From assembly GCF_000158095.2 (NCBI RefSeq), contig NZ_CM011002.1:5121703-5185702 (forward strand): a stretch of 64,000 bases of DNA, read 5' to 3'. Source of the DNA: Roseibium alexandrii DFL-11. Lineage in GTDB: Bacteria > Pseudomonadota > Alphaproteobacteria > Rhizobiales > Stappiaceae. The notes beneath the pieces were generated by a model. That model saw nothing but the letters and a program-made list of their open reading frames with translations. It was not told the DNA's origin and searched no databases. Numbering within the stretch: the first letter of the stretch is position 1; the number at the start of each line of letters is the position of its first letter. The position numbers and the translations under genes were made by a program. Shown here piece by piece: positions 17,573 to 26,665 of the stretch.

Positions 17573-18259
17573 TTAAATCACAGTGACTTCCAGGGTAGGC
17601 AATCCCTCTACTGACCCAACCAGCTTGTCGCCGCGCACAACCGGCCCAACGCCTGCAGGCGTGCCGGTTTGGATGACATCTCCTGGCGACAGCTCGAAAT
17701 ACTCCGAAAGATAGGAGATCATTTCCGGGACCTTCCAGATCATTTGGTTGAGATCGCCTTCTTGGCGCAGATCGCCGTTTACCGTGAGCTGGATCTTGCC
17801 TTCGGAAAGATGACCACAATCGGCTGCCGGGACAATTGGCGTGATGGGGGCGGACTGCTCAAACGCCTTTCCGATCTCCCAGGGGCGGCCCATCTTCTTT
17901 GCGTTTCCTTGAAGATCGCGCCGTGTCATGTCGAGCGAAACGGCATACCCGAATAAATGATCCAGCGCCTTGTTGACCGGAATGTTGCGCCCGCCTGATT
18001 TCAAAGCGACAGCCAGTTCGATCTCGTGATGTACGTCGTCAGATTTTGGCGGATAAGGAAAGGTGCCGGAGGTGTTGAGATTGTCCGGATTTTTCTGAAA
18101 GAAGAACGGCGGTTCCTTGTCCGGGTCGTGCCCCATCTCCACGGCGTGGGCGGCGTAATTCCGGCCAATGCAGTAGACGCGGCGGACCGGGAAGAGGTCG
18201 CTGGTGCCGTCAACGGGAACTGCAGGCACGGCAGGAGGAGCAAAAACGAAAGTCCGCAT
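17573..18259 (-). CDS. Fumarylacetoacetate hydrolase (FAH) family protein
   Basis: This 228-residue protein has the FAH catalytic fold with the metal-binding pattern VYCIGRNYAAHAVEMG at the start, then DDVHHEIELAV with the acidic metal ligands, and SLDMTRRDLQ and GDVIQTGTPAGVGPV near the end. Members hydrolyse C-C bonds of aromatic breakdown products such as fumarylpyruvate or acylpyruvate, or decarboxylate oxaloacetate; which one applies is unknown. It is closest in layout to fumarylpyruvate hydrolase-type proteins. It is transcribed away from ychF after a terminator, so it is likely monocistronic. Confidence 0.88.
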   Translation of the reverse strand: MRTFVFAPPAVPAVPVDGTSDLFPVRRVYCIGRNYAAHAVEMGHDPDKEPPFFFQKNPDNLNTSGTFPYPPKSDDVHHEIELAVALKSGGRNIPVNKALDHLFGYAVSLDMTRRDLQGNAKKMGRPWEIGKAFEQSAPITPIVPAADCGHLSEGKIQLTVNGDLRQEGDLNQMIWKVPEMISYLSEYFELSPGDVIQTGTPAGVGPVVRGDKLVGSVEGLPTLEVTVI

Positions 18260-18327
18260 GGTCGAAGGCTCTACCTGGAGTGTCGAGTTTGGGTGAGCGC
18301 GATTGGGGAAGTCTCACAGCCGCTAAG

Positions 18328-18354
18328 AAAAAAGCCCGGGCAGGCGCCCGGGCT
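18328..18354 (-). terminator. Terminator of ychF
   Basis: On the minus strand, the 9-bp stem AGCCCGGGC/GCCCGGGCT with a 4-base loop is followed by a run of T (plus-strand AAAAAA at 18328-18333). It starts 12 bases after the ychF stop. Confidence 0.9.
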
Positions 18355-18365
18355 GTGACTTCATA

Positions 18366-19466
18366 TCAAGTGTTGAACTTGAAGAGGAGAACGTCACCGT
18401 CCTTGACGATGTACTCCTTGCCTTCGTCGCGGGCCTTTCCGGCTTCCTTTGCAGCGCTCTCGCCGCCGAGCGACGTGTAATCGTCATAGGCAATGGTCTG
18501 TGCACGAATGAAACCGCGTTCAAAGTCCGTGTGAATGACGCCGGCGGCACCCGGTGCCTTGGTGCCGTCGGTGATGGTCCAGGCGCGGGTTTCTTTTGGC
18601 CCAGCCGTGAAATAGGTGATCAGGCCGAGCAGCTCGTAGCCGGCCCGGATCATCCGGTCGAGGCCAGGTTCTTCCAGTCCGATGGTCTCCAGGAATTCTT
18701 CCTGTTCCTCCTTGTCGAGCTGAGAGATTTCAGCTTCGATCGCAGCGGAAATCACAACAGCAACTGCACCTTCCGCGGCCGCCTTTTCTGCGACTTTCCG
18801 GGACAGTTCGTTGCCTTCGCCTGCGGACGCCTCATCAACGTTGCAGACATAAAGAACCGGCTTGGATGTCAGAAGATTGAGGCCCTGCAGCATCTTCGCT
18901 TCTTCCGCGTCCGCTGTTTCCAGCATGCGGGCAGGTTTGCCGTCCTGCAGCAACGCCAGTGCGCCTTCCATGATCGGCAGGACTGCCTTTGCTTCCTTGT
19001 CGCCACCAGTTGCTTTTTTCTTCAGCGGCGCGATGCGCTTTTCCAGGCTTTCCATGTCGGAGACCATGAGTTCGGTCTCGACCGTATCGGCATCGGCGAT
19101 CGGGTCGATCGCACCATCCACGTGGGTGATGTCATCGTCTTCAAAACACCGCAAAACGTGCGCGATGGCATCGACTTCGCGGATGTTCGCCAGGAACTGG
19201 TTGCCGAGACCCTCACCCTTGGAAGCACCGCGCACAAGGCCTGCAATGTCCACGAAGGTAATACGCGTCGGGATCACTTCCTTGGATTGCGCAATATCGC
19301 GAATTGCATAGAGGCGCGGATCCGGCACGGCAACTTCGCCGGTGTTCGGCTCGATTGTGCAGAACGGATAGTTTGCGGCCTGTGCCGCAGCTGTCTTGGT
19401 CAGCGCATTAAAAAGCGTGGACTTGCCGACATTCGGCAGTCCGACAATGCCGCACTGGAAACCCAT
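18366..19466 (-). CDS. ychF: Redox-responsive ATPase YchF
   Basis: This 366-residue Obg-related P-loop protein has the G1 motif GLPNVGKSTLFNALT, the Switch/G3 region VDIAGLVRGASKGEGLGNQF, and the NxxE-type G4 (YVCNVDE) that confers ATP over GTP binding. A coiled-coil insert (about residues 135-175) and a C-terminal TGS domain complete the usual layout. YchF associates with ribosomes and is tied to the oxidative-stress response. The N-terminal MGFQCGIVGLPNVGKS is canonical. It heads a minus-strand run that also includes pth and rplY upstream, a common translation-linked neighbourhood. Confidence 0.96.
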   Translation of the reverse strand: MGFQCGIVGLPNVGKSTLFNALTKTAAAQAANYPFCTIEPNTGEVAVPDPRLYAIRDIAQSKEVIPTRITFVDIAGLVRGASKGEGLGNQFLANIREVDAIAHVLRCFEDDDITHVDGAIDPIADADTVETELMVSDMESLEKRIAPLKKKATGGDKEAKAVLPIMEGALALLQDGKPARMLETADAEEAKMLQGLNLLTSKPVLYVCNVDEASAGEGNELSRKVAEKAAAEGAVAVVISAAIEAEISQLDKEEQEEFLETIGLEEPGLDRMIRAGYELLGLITYFTAGPKETRAWTITDGTKAPGAAGVIHTDFERGFIRAQTIAYDDYTSLGGESAAKEAGKARDEGKEYIVKDGDVLLFKFNT

Positions 19467-19668
19467 TGGAGTTCGCTTTCGGTTTGTGTCTGAAACTGTT
19501 GCCGCGCTTCATGCCCGAGGGGACCGGCAAGGTCAAGGGTTTGGCGGTTCCAAGCTGCTTGCGAACACCATGGAAGTGCTGAAAGAAGGAGCAGTTTAGA
19601 GTGCGGGCGCTTGATTTACTTCTACCGGATCCGCTCTGACCCCGCCGGACGACGGAAGCCTTGTCTGC

Positions 19669-20685
19669 TTATTGCAGCCCGGTCGGATCGATCAGTCCGT
19701 CAGTGCAGCCCATCCCAGTTTCGTTTGCGGCGAGCATAAGTTCGCCCAGATCCGAAGTAGGGGTGATCTGGCCTTTCAGACTGAGCCAAATCTCGTTGAT
19801 CAACGTCCGGCCGCCATCGTTTGTACACTTGATCAGGACCCGTGCGCCTGTGCCAACACCGAAGGCGTCATCAAAGGCGGCCCGAATTTGGGCGCCGGAA
19901 ACTTGACGGCCGACATTGTTGAAGAACAAGTCGCCGACGGCTGAATCGTTTACAAGCCCGGTCAAATAAAGGGTGTCGTCATAATACTCGTCCGCGCCGC
20001 CGTCACCAAAGTAGCAGGTGCCGTGTTTGATCCACTCGTGATAATGCAGGAAGCTTGCAAAACCGGGCATGGACGCGGCGAGTGCGTCGGCCGTTTCGGT
20101 GTCAATCTCAGGCGCGGGGAGGAGGTGCCAGTTGCCCGGTTTGTCGAGGTTTCGAACAGACGCTGACACACCGCAATAGTCGTTGCCTTTCGGTTGCGGC
20201 CAGAGCCCGTGAATGGATAGCTGCCGGGTTGTGTGCGGCAGATTACCTGAATTCAGATCCTGGCACTCCTGCTTGCCGGGCCGGATTTCACAAAAGGCAG
20301 GCTGCCAGCTGAGGGTCAGCAGATTGTCTGTGGATTCCTGTCCACCTGTAACAGGCGTGATCCCAGTGTCGACGACAGGATCGACAGTCACCGTGCCTGC
20401 GTCCATCACATGCACACCGCAAGATGTGCTGACCCAGCGGAGCTGCGTAACCGGAGCATCGTCAACCTGGATCTGGAAATAATCGCCGCCTTGTTTGTTG
20501 ATGCCCTTGATGTCGTAGGCAATCCGCGGTGACGTTAAGACGTTGCCGGGGTTGGTCTGCCTGTTCTTGCTTTGGTACGCTTCGCAGGCTTGTTCGGCGA
20601 TAAAGTAGCCTTCAAGTTTCTTGAAGGCAGCCGCAGGCGTTAGTGTGAGCCCCAGAACAACGCATGCAAAAACAATGCGGCGCAT
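19669..20685 (-). CDS. Secreted RNase T2 family ribonuclease with N-terminal extension
   Basis: The 338-residue protein has a Sec signal peptide (ending near residue 20), then an extension of about 130 residues, and a C-terminal RNase T2 domain. The two active-site segments are SIHGLWPQ (H159) and HEWIKHGTC (H216, E217, K220, H221), with the catalytic His and Glu present. RNase T2 enzymes cut single-stranded RNA in the periplasm or outside the cell. Several cysteines could form the family's disulfides. The start ATG 20685 follows GGGGGA. The gene sits between ychF and pth on the same strand and is probably expressed on its own. A second paralogue is at 49542. Confidence 0.9.
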   Translation of the reverse strand: MRRIVFACVVLGLTLTPAAAFKKLEGYFIAEQACEAYQSKNRQTNPGNVLTSPRIAYDIKGINKQGGDYFQIQVDDAPVTQLRWVSTSCGVHVMDAGTVTVDPVVDTGITPVTGGQESTDNLLTLSWQPAFCEIRPGKQECQDLNSGNLPHTTRQLSIHGLWPQPKGNDYCGVSASVRNLDKPGNWHLLPAPEIDTETADALAASMPGFASFLHYHEWIKHGTCYFGDGGADEYYDDTLYLTGLVNDSAVGDLFFNNVGRQVSGAQIRAAFDDAFGVGTGARVLIKCTNDGGRTLINEIWLSLKGQITPTSDLGELMLAANETGMGCTDGLIDPTGLQ

Positions 20686-20779
20686 GATTTCCCCCTTTAT
20701 CAAGCTTGGGGCCATTATCCTGATGCAGATTACCACAGTATGACGTGCGGTCGCGTGATTTAAAATCCCTAATTGTGTT

Positions 20780-21526
20780 TTATGTGTTGTCGCCACCGCC
20801 CAAAAGCTTTTTCAGCATGTCCGCCATCGGGCCTGACTTGGGCAATTTCGCGGCGGGTTTGTTCTGGCGGGCCTGACGAATATGGCTCTGCTGTTTGGGC
20901 TTGGGGGCCTTTTCCGGTTTTTGGGAGGCCGCCTTGTTGCCGCGCTGAGCTTTTTCCGGTTCGAGCGCCAATGTCATCTTGTTGGCAAACTGGCTGTCCT
21001 TTGCTTCCGCCAAAAGGCCAGCCTGATCAGCAACTTCTGCAAGCAGCGGGTTCAGCCAGTCTTGGTCCGCCTTGGAAAAGTCGCCGAGGACATAGTTGGA
21101 GACGAGTTTTTTATCGCCCGGATGGCCGATCCCAAGCCGCAAACGCCGGTACTCCTGGCCAATATGCGCCGATATTGACCGCAGACCGTTATGGCCGCCA
21201 TGGCCACCGCCCTTCTTCATCCGGAATTTGGCAGGTGGGAGATCCAGTTCATCGTAGATGACGACAATGTCTTCCGGCTCGATTTTGAAAAAGCGCATGG
21301 CTTCGCCAACAGCGCGGCCGGATTCATTCATGTAGGTGGAGGGCTTGAGCAACAGCACTTTTTCGCTGCCCAGCCGTCCTTCGGAGACTTGACCCTGGAA
21401 CCGAGCGCGCCAAGGTTGGAAACCGGAATTACGGCGGTGGATCTCATCAAGTGCCATAAAACCAATGTTATGGCGGTTGCGGGCGTATTTACCGCCGGGA
21501 TTTCCAAGGCCGACAATCAGTCTCAT
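20780..21526 (-). CDS. pth: Peptidyl-tRNA hydrolase
   Basis: This protein releases tRNA from dropped-off peptidyl-tRNAs. It shows [24 protein letters not shown] (His of the active site within), the NESGRAV segment, [13 protein letters not shown] and [11 protein letters not shown], so the catalytic and tRNA-binding residues are in place. At 248 residues it is about 50 longer than the E. coli enzyme. The extra C-terminus is basic and low-complexity ([13 protein letters not shown] and following), as seen in several Rhizobiales. It is downstream of rplY on the same strand, separated by terminators. Confidence 0.95.
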   Translation of the reverse strand: MRLIVGLGNPGGKYARNRHNIGFMALDEIHRRNSGFQPWRARFQGQVSEGRLGSEKVLLLKPSTYMNESGRAVGEAMRFFKIEPEDIVVIYDELDLPPAKFRMKKGGGHGGHNGLRSISAHIGQEYRRLRLGIGHPGDKKLVSNYVLGDFSKADQDWLNPLLAEVADQAGLLAEAKDSQFANKMTLALEPEKAQRGNKAASQKPEKAPKPKQQSHIRQARQNKPAAKLPKSGPMADMLKKLLGGGDNT

Positions 21527-21564
21527 GATCTGTCCCTGTGCGTTCTTTGAAAATCAGGGTGCTG

Positions 21565-21623
21565 AAACGAAAAGGCAGCCGAAAACGGCTGCCGTAAGTG
21601 CAGAAGGCGATGCCGCCTTCTGC
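21565..21623 (-). terminator. Double hairpin terminator after rplY
   Basis: Two stems follow the rplY stop on the minus strand. The first is GCAGAAGGCG/CGCCTTCTGC (21600-21623, 4-base loop). The second is GGCAGCCG/CGGCTGCC (21574-21593, TTTT loop as RNA), followed by TTTTCGTTT. The second looks like the actual terminator. Confidence 0.85.
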
Positions 21624-21644
21624 AAATTTATCGAAGGATCAAGC

Positions 21645-22268
21645 TTATTCGCTTGTCTCTTCTTCACCACCTTCGGCTTCTCCGTCGTCGTCCTGTACAC
21701 CGCCGCCAGGAGCAGCAAGTGTTGCGACGGTGAAGTCACGATCGGTGATGGTCGGCTGCGCGCCTTCCGGCAGGGTGGTTGCCGAGATGTGCAGCGTGTC
21801 GCCGATGTCCACTTTCGCGAGGTCGAAGACCAGTGTTTCCGGGATGGCATTCGCCGGAACGATCAGTTCGACAGTATGACGAACGACGTTCAGCATGCCG
21901 CCTTTTTTCAGGCCCGGGCAGGTTTCTTCGTTGATGAAAGTCACCGGGATATCGACCGTTAGGGTCGTGTTGCCGGACACACGCAGGAAATCAACGTGGA
22001 GAACATCGTCGCGCACTGGGTGCAGCTGGAAGTCCTTGGCGATGACCTGGTGCTTTTCACCGTCAACGTCGATGGTTCCGATGTGTGTCAGGAAACCGCC
22101 CTTGTGCAGGGTGAGGGTGGTTTCTTTCACCGGAATGGTGATCGGCAAAGCCGGTTTCTTGTCGCCGTAGATCACGGCAGGTAGAAGGCCTTCGCGACGC
22201 AGTGACCGTGCAGCCCCCTTGCCCACACGGTCCCGTGCCGACGCCTTCAGCTCATAGCTGGAAGCCAT
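21645..22268 (-). CDS. rplY: 50S ribosomal protein L25, long (Ctc/TL5) form
   Basis: This 207-residue protein is the two-domain form of L25 that binds 5S rRNA in the large subunit. The N-terminal part (AARSLRREGLLPAVIYG) holds the 5S rRNA contacts. The C-terminal beta domain (VNTTLTVDIPVTF-type stretches) is the Ctc extension linked to stress in other bacteria. The tail is very acidic (DDDGEAEGGEEETSE). A candidate promoter with a leader of about 100 bases lies upstream at 22386-22414. Confidence 0.95.
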   Translation of the reverse strand: MASSYELKASARDRVGKGAARSLRREGLLPAVIYGDKKPALPITIPVKETTLTLHKGGFLTHIGTIDVDGEKHQVIAKDFQLHPVRDDVLHVDFLRVSGNTTLTVDIPVTFINEETCPGLKKGGMLNVVRHTVELIVPANAIPETLVFDLAKVDIGDTLHISATTLPEGAQPTITDRDFTVATLAAPGGGVQDDDGEAEGGEEETSE

Positions 22269-22636
22269 GGCAAACTCCTATAGGTATATGTAACGGACCG
22301 GCGAACAGGGTCACCGAATGATGTTCGATCAGTTGTCCGGGATCGGTCCTACGAGCGCCTCCTCCAGGGGTGCAGGCGCGTGCGCGATATAGCTGAAACC
22401 CATTTGAAAAGCAAGCGGCTCCGATGGGCGCACGACTATCGTCAATTCTGCTAGTTCTCAAAAGTAAAAATAATCAACCATCGAGTGTTATTTGGTTTGT
22501 GTAGATTATTGGTTTTACAATACATCTTTTTGGTTGAAGTTAAAAGTAATTCAATCAATAAGCATAAGCGACTATGCATATGTGATTAAGGTTTGCCGCG
22601 TTGAATGTCGTTACGGAACTCAACGGAGAGCGATCC
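22269..22636. other. Divergent intergenic region with AT-rich core, 368 bp
   Basis: This gap separates rplY (minus) from the PDC-type gene (plus). Bases about 22450-22590 are much richer in A and T than the rest of the window. A possible plus-strand promoter is TTGGTT at 22492, an 18-base spacer and TACAAT at 22516. No gene is seen. Confidence 0.5.
22386..22414 (-). promoter_or_regulatory. Candidate rplY promoter
   Basis: On the minus strand, TTGCTT is followed after 17 bases by TATATC. It would leave a leader of about 100 bases before the rplY ATG. Placement is plausible but not tested. Confidence 0.35.
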
Positions 22637-23206
22637 ATGAAAACGTTTTTGAAGTCCGCGGTATTTGTGCTCCTTGCAACCGGTGCCGCCAACGCGAATG
22701 AATTTAAGGCCGAGCTGGAAGAACTGGCGAACGGCCAAATCGCCGAAATCGCGTCCTCTTCTGAAGTGATTGCAGCTGTAAAGGCACAGAACACACAAAC
22801 TGCCGGTCACGATCAGGCCAAAATCGACGAGCTCGACAAGACCTGGCGCGCTGAAGCAGAAGCAGTTGATCAGCCGATGATCGATGCCGTGCTTGAAAAC
22901 GATCTGTCCGGATATCTGGCCGATCTGCAAGACGGCAGCGATGGTCTCTTTACCGAAATCTTCGTGATGGATGCCAAGGGCCTCAATGTTGGTCAGAGCG
23001 ATGTGACCTCTGACTACTGGCAAGGCGATGAAGCCAAATGGCAAGACACCTATGGCGCGGGTTCGGGCTCTGTGCACATCAGTGATCTTGAAGAAGATGA
23101 CAGCACTCAGCTTCTGCAGAGCCAGGTCAGTGTGCCGGTTGTTGATCCGGATAGTGATGAGCCAATCGGTGCCGTCACGTTCGGTGTGAACGTCGAAAAT
23201 CTATAA
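22637..23206 (+). CDS. Secreted protein with PDC/Cache-like sensor domain
   Basis: The 189-residue product has a Sec signal peptide (MKTFLKSAVFVLLATGAANA) and an acidic, alpha/beta mature part. The stretch IFVMDAKGLNVGQS followed by SDYWQGDEAKW and ending PIGAVTFGVNVENL matches the layout of PDC (Cache) ligand-binding domains. Unlike sensor kinases and chemoreceptors, it has no membrane anchor or signalling domain, so it would be free in the periplasm. ATG 22637 follows GGAG. A chemoreceptor gene begins 54 bp downstream, separated by a stable hairpin. A role as a soluble ligand-binding partner for that receptor is an inference from order. Confidence 0.7.
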   Translation: MKTFLKSAVFVLLATGAANANEFKAELEELANGQIAEIASSSEVIAAVKAQNTQTAGHDQAKIDELDKTWRAEAEAVDQPMIDAVLENDLSGYLADLQDGSDGLFTEIFVMDAKGLNVGQSDVTSDYWQGDEAKWQDTYGAGSGSVHISDLEEDDSTQLLQSQVSVPVVDPDSDEPIGAVTFGVNVENL

Positions 23207-23215
23207 TATTTCAAC

Positions 23216-23237
23216 GGGCAAGGCGGGAGCCTTGCCC
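23216..23237 (+). promoter_or_regulatory. Intercistronic hairpin with GGGA loop
   Basis: A perfect 9-bp stem GGGCAAGGC/GCCTTGCCC closes a GGGA tetraloop between the PDC gene and the chemoreceptor gene, ending 23 bases before the receptor TTG. No T-run follows. It could stabilise the upstream message or reduce read-through, giving more secreted protein than receptor. Confidence 0.6.
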
Positions 23238-23260
23238 ATGTCCTTTGCGGAGCAAAGCCA

Positions 23261-25387
23261 TTGAAAGTCTCTCAGAAACTTCCCGCCATCATGGTCGGGA
23301 TTGCATTGTTCTGTTCAGCTGGTGTCGGTATTGCGAGCTACATGTCCGGAGCACAATCTGTTCGGGATCTGGCTCAAGAAAAGCTCATGGGCCTCGCTGA
23401 AAGCCGCAAGGACGCCCTGACAGATTATTTGTCTTCTAAACAGGCTCTTGTAACAGATCACGCATCCGGCAAGGGACTGAGGGCTGCCTATTCCGATTTC
23501 GATAAAAACTGGGCGAAATACGGAGACAAGGCGCAGGCGACTCTGACCAAGGTGTATGTCACGGACAATCCGCATCCGGCGGATCAACGCGCTGATTTGG
23601 TCAAGGCCGGCCGCAAGCCCTATGACCGGGCACACACCAAGCATCATCCTGCAATGCGGGCATTCGCCGAATCCAACAGCTTTGACGAGATCCTTCTGAT
23701 TAATCTGGATGGTGACGTCGTTTACAGCGTTCAGAAAAATTCTGATTTTGCCCAAAATCTAAAGTCAACCGAATGGACCGGTTCGGCAGCAGCCAAGGCT
23801 TATGAGGCGGCCTTGGCAGGCGCTCCGGATCAGGCGCATGTTTTCGATGTAGAGCACTATCCCGGACCCACAGACAAGCCTGTTGGTTTCTTGTCAGTGC
23901 CGATTTCGGTCGGATCAAAGGTCATCGGTGTTGCTATCTATGAGACCGCTGTCTCCCGTGTCAGCAACATGCTTGGCAAGTATGCCGGCCTTGGTGAGAC
24001 AGGGAATGTGTTTTTGGTCAACGCTCACGGTATCATTCAAAACGACAGTGTTCGGACACCCGATGTCGACGAAGTGACGAGCGATTTGCTTCAGGGCAGT
24101 CCAATTCTTAATGCGCTGGGCGGCGCGCCGGAATTCCAGGTTTTGGACGATCTGCAGGGACAAGAATCATTCGCAGCGGCAGTGCCGTTTGAATATCTCG
24201 GCAAAGACTATGCTCTTGTCGTCGTGCAGAGCGCGGCTGAAGTCCTCGCTCCGCTCGCGAAGCTGCGGAATTGGACGGTGGCGATCGCGGTGATCTGCGC
24301 ACTTGGCGCCGGGGTACTCGGCCTTTGGGTGTCTGTTCAGTTGTCTCGCCGGATCAATGGATTGGCGGGTGTCATGGGCGCACTAGCAAAAGGCGATACG
24401 GCAGTAAATGTCCCCAAGCAAACTTCCGATGATGAGATCAAGGAAATCGCCGACACGGTCGCTGTCTTCCGGGAGAATGCTTTGGAGCGTGAACGGTTGG
24501 AGGCAGAGCAGAGCGCTAACCAGCAAGCTCAACAAGAACAAGCCCATCGGGTCAGTTCCTTGATCGAAACCTTCCGCGATGAAGTCGAACAAATGCTTGA
24601 TACGGTTGTTCATAACAACAACCAGATGCAGGCGGCCGCCGAGGGCCTGAACGGAATTGCGGATGAAACATCCGGCGAGGCGACGAACGCATCAGCTGCC
24701 TCCGAGCAGGCGTCTGCAAATGTTCAGACCGTGGCCTCTGCCTCTGAAGAGCTGTCTGCATCCATTCAGGAGATTGGCCGGCAAGTTGACAGCACCACGG
24801 AGATTATCCGGGCAGCACTTGGTTCAGCTCAGGAAACCAACGAGCGGATTGGCGGGCTGGCGCAGCTTGCCCAGAGCATCGGCGACGTTGTGAACCTGAT
24901 CTCTGATATTGCCGAGCAGACCAACCTTCTGGCTCTCAATGCGACGATTGAGGCTGCACGCGCCGGAGAGGCGGGCCGCGGCTTTGCGGTTGTTGCGTCC
25001 GAAGTCAAGGAATTGGCGACACAAACGGCCAAGGCAACTGAGCAGATTGAGGCGCAAGTGTCTGAAGTTCAGACGGCAACGAAAGAAGCCGTTTCGGCGA
25101 TCGGAACAATCGCGGAAACCATGGCAACGGTGGACAATTACACCGGAAACATCGCGTCAGCAGTTCAGGAGCAGGGACAGGCGACAACCGAGATTTCTGC
25201 GAACGTCCAGGAAGCTGCTCAAGGAACGCGGTCGGTCGCGGGATCGATGGTGGCAATCAGCGAAAAGTCGCAGATGACAAGCTCGTCCGCTGGCGACGTC
25301 TTGCGGGCGTCCAATGACGTGGCCGACAAAACCGAAGACCTTCGCGGGACGGTGGACCGTTTCCTCAAAGCTGTTGAAGCTGCTTAG
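23261..25387 (+). CDS. Methyl-accepting chemotaxis protein with large periplasmic sensor
   Basis: This 708-residue receptor has membrane helices at about residues 9-30 and 338-360, with a periplasmic domain of about 300 residues between them. The central [17 protein letters not shown] and [13 protein letters not shown] segments suggest a double Cache (dCache) fold. A HAMP region follows ([13 protein letters not shown]), then the signalling domain with the tip [18 protein letters not shown] near 547-565. The start is TTG at 23261, preceded by GGAG at 9 bases. It is likely co-transcribed with the PDC gene upstream. Small-molecule ligands such as amino or organic acids are typical for dCache, but the ligand here is unknown. 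Confidence 0.93.
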   Translation: MKVSQKLPAIMVGIALFCSAGVGIASYMSGAQSVRDLAQEKLMGLAESRKDALTDYLSSKQALVTDHASGKGLRAAYSDFDKNWAKYGDKAQATLTKVYVTDNPHPADQRADLVKAGRKPYDRAHTKHHPAMRAFAESNSFDEILLINLDGDVVYSVQKNSDFAQNLKSTEWTGSAAAKAYEAALAGAPDQAHVFDVEHYPGPTDKPVGFLSVPISVGSKVIGVAIYETAVSRVSNMLGKYAGLGETGNVFLVNAHGIIQNDSVRTPDVDEVTSDLLQGSPILNALGGAPEFQVLDDLQGQESFAAAVPFEYLGKDYALVVVQSAAEVLAPLAKLRNWTVAIAVICALGAGVLGLWVSVQLSRRINGLAGVMGALAKGDTAVNVPKQTSDDEIKEIADTVAVFRENALERERLEAEQSANQQAQQEQAHRVSSLIETFRDEVEQMLDTVVHNNNQMQAAAEGLNGIADETSGEATNASAASEQASANVQTVASASEELSASIQEIGRQVDSTTEIIRAALGSAQETNERIGGLAQLAQSIGDVVNLISDIAEQTNLLALNATIEAARAGEAGRGFAVVASEVKELATQTAKATEQIEAQVSEVQTATKEAVSAIGTIAETMATVDNYTGNIASAVQEQGQATTEISANVQEAAQGTRSVAGSMVAISEKSQMTSSSAGDVLRASNDVADKTEDLRGTVDRFLKAVEAA

Positions 25388-25408
25388 GGTTCGCATGCTC
25401 GATAGCGT

Positions 25409-26095
25409 CTAGCTTCCCGGTAGCCGTCGTGATGTATCTTCCACAAAATCCGGGTCGACCTTCTTTGCGAAGGCGGCCCGCCATGGGTCGGCAAGTACGG
25501 CCAGGTTGGCAAGTGCGGACGCCGTGCTGCTCTCCAACTTTGGGTTGAACCGGGCAAAGATCACGTCTTTCAGGTTCCAATCCGGACAGGGCCGGTCGAT
25601 CAAGGTCATACTGTCGCCTGCCTTGAAAACGCCGGTTTCCAGAACCCGGTAGTACCAGCCCGTTTTGCCAGTTTTCTGAAAATGCGCCGCAAGGGCAGGG
25701 TTCTGGGTGTGCATGTTAAGCTTCCAGCATGGCTGCCGGCCCTGGCAGATTTGAAGACGGGCGGTGCCGGCGGCAAAAACATCGCCTATGCAAAGGTCTT
25801 CTTCGGTAAAGCCGGACGACGAGATGTTTTCGCCAAATGTCCCGGGTTCGTATGCGAACAGGGAAGTGCCAAAACGCTCCGCCCAATTGGCGTAGTGTTC
25901 CGAAGGATAGTGGTGCAGCGCTTTCTCAGGACCGCCATGGACGGCAAGATCCGCCTGCTGGTCTTCCGCGATCCCGGTTTCTGTAAGCTGGACAGCTCCC
26001 TTTATCAGAGATTTGCGGATCGAAGAGGGTGCTTTCCCTCCCCATCTGTCCTCAGGTTTTCCGGCATATACGCCCAAGATCTGTGCGGTTCTCAT
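25409..26095 (-). CDS. MOSC domain protein (YiiM-like)
   Basis: The 228-residue protein has the MOSC core, with DLAVHGGPEKALHHYPSEHY early and the conserved-cysteine segment QICQGRQPCWKLN later. YiiM-like C-terminal residues follow. MOSC domains bind or transfer sulfur to molybdenum cofactor; YiiM reduces N-hydroxylated bases. Which activity applies is not clear. Its ATG lies 9 bp after the MarR stop, so the two form an operon. It converges with the chemoreceptor gene across 21 bp without a terminator. Confidence 0.85.
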   Translation of the reverse strand: MRTAQILGVYAGKPEDRWGGKAPSSIRKSLIKGAVQLTETGIAEDQQADLAVHGGPEKALHHYPSEHYANWAERFGTSLFAYEPGTFGENISSSGFTEEDLCIGDVFAAGTARLQICQGRQPCWKLNMHTQNPALAAHFQKTGKTGWYYRVLETGVFKAGDSMTLIDRPCPDWNLKDVIFARFNPKLESSTASALANLAVLADPWRAAFAKKVDPDFVEDTSRRLPGS

Positions 26096-26104
26096 CTTTG
26101 AAAA

Positions 26105-26665
26105 TCATCCTGTGGTGGGAGTGTGCTCATGGCAAATCTGTTCGGTTTCTTGCAGCTTCAACGGAACGTCCAGAAGGTGGCAGTACCCACCGGATTCCGT
26201 TGATTGATGGTGCCGGCATTCTTTGCAAAGACCGAAGGACTTCGCACCGCGTTGTTCCAGAAGCTTCATAACCAGCGCCGTCAGCCCGTCCTTTAGCGCT
26301 GCAGCGTTCGGAGCCTCAAGTGCCGAAATCGCGGACGACATTGCAGATTGCGCGGCCAGCAACGCGCGCCCGTCAGTTGTCACGTCATAACGAATGCTGC
26401 GCTTGTCTTCTTCAAGTCGCGATTCGGCAATTAGCTCTTTCCGGGCCAGCGCTTTCAAGGTTTGAGATGCTGTGCCTCTGGTGGTTGCCAGGTAGTCGGC
26501 CACATGAGACGGCGCCCGTGAAAACCTGTTTGCCCGGGCGAGATAGGACAGTGCAGCGAATTGTGACGGGTTGAGCGGTCCGTTCCATTCTTCGGCCGCG
26601 TTTAGTCTGCCGAGGCGGTCAATCAGATCTGAGATGAAACGGGGGTGTTCGCGGTCGTTGGTCAT
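26105..26665 (-). CDS. MarR-family regulator with four-cysteine C-terminal tail
   Basis: This 186-residue protein has a MarR winged helix (about residues 25-135, with TTRGTASQTLKALARKELI as the recognition region). After it comes a tail with the spacing C-x2-C-x11-C-x15-C and several His residues (CKECRHHQ, GGYCHLL, QICHEH). Such tails are known in some MarR relatives and could bind zinc or an iron-sulfur cluster; this is inference. It heads an operon with the MOSC gene and is divergent from a secreted-protein gene. Its promoter -10 hexamer ends only 5 bases before the ATG, so the message may have no leader and no ribosome-binding site. Autoregulation through the repeats at 26678 and 26706 is likely. 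Confidence 0.87.
   Translation of the reverse strand: MTNDREHPRFISDLIDRLGRLNAAEEWNGPLNPSQFAALSYLARANRFSRAPSHVADYLATTRGTASQTLKALARKELIAESRLEEDKRSIRYDVTTDGRALLAAQSAMSSAISALEAPNAAALKDGLTALVMKLLEQRGAKSFGLCKECRHHQSTESGGYCHLLDVPLKLQETEQICHEHTPTTG

Noticed and set aside
18531..19493. 320-codon plus-strand frame opposite ychF
   Set aside because: Antisense shadow of a highly conserved gene; composition is not protein-like.
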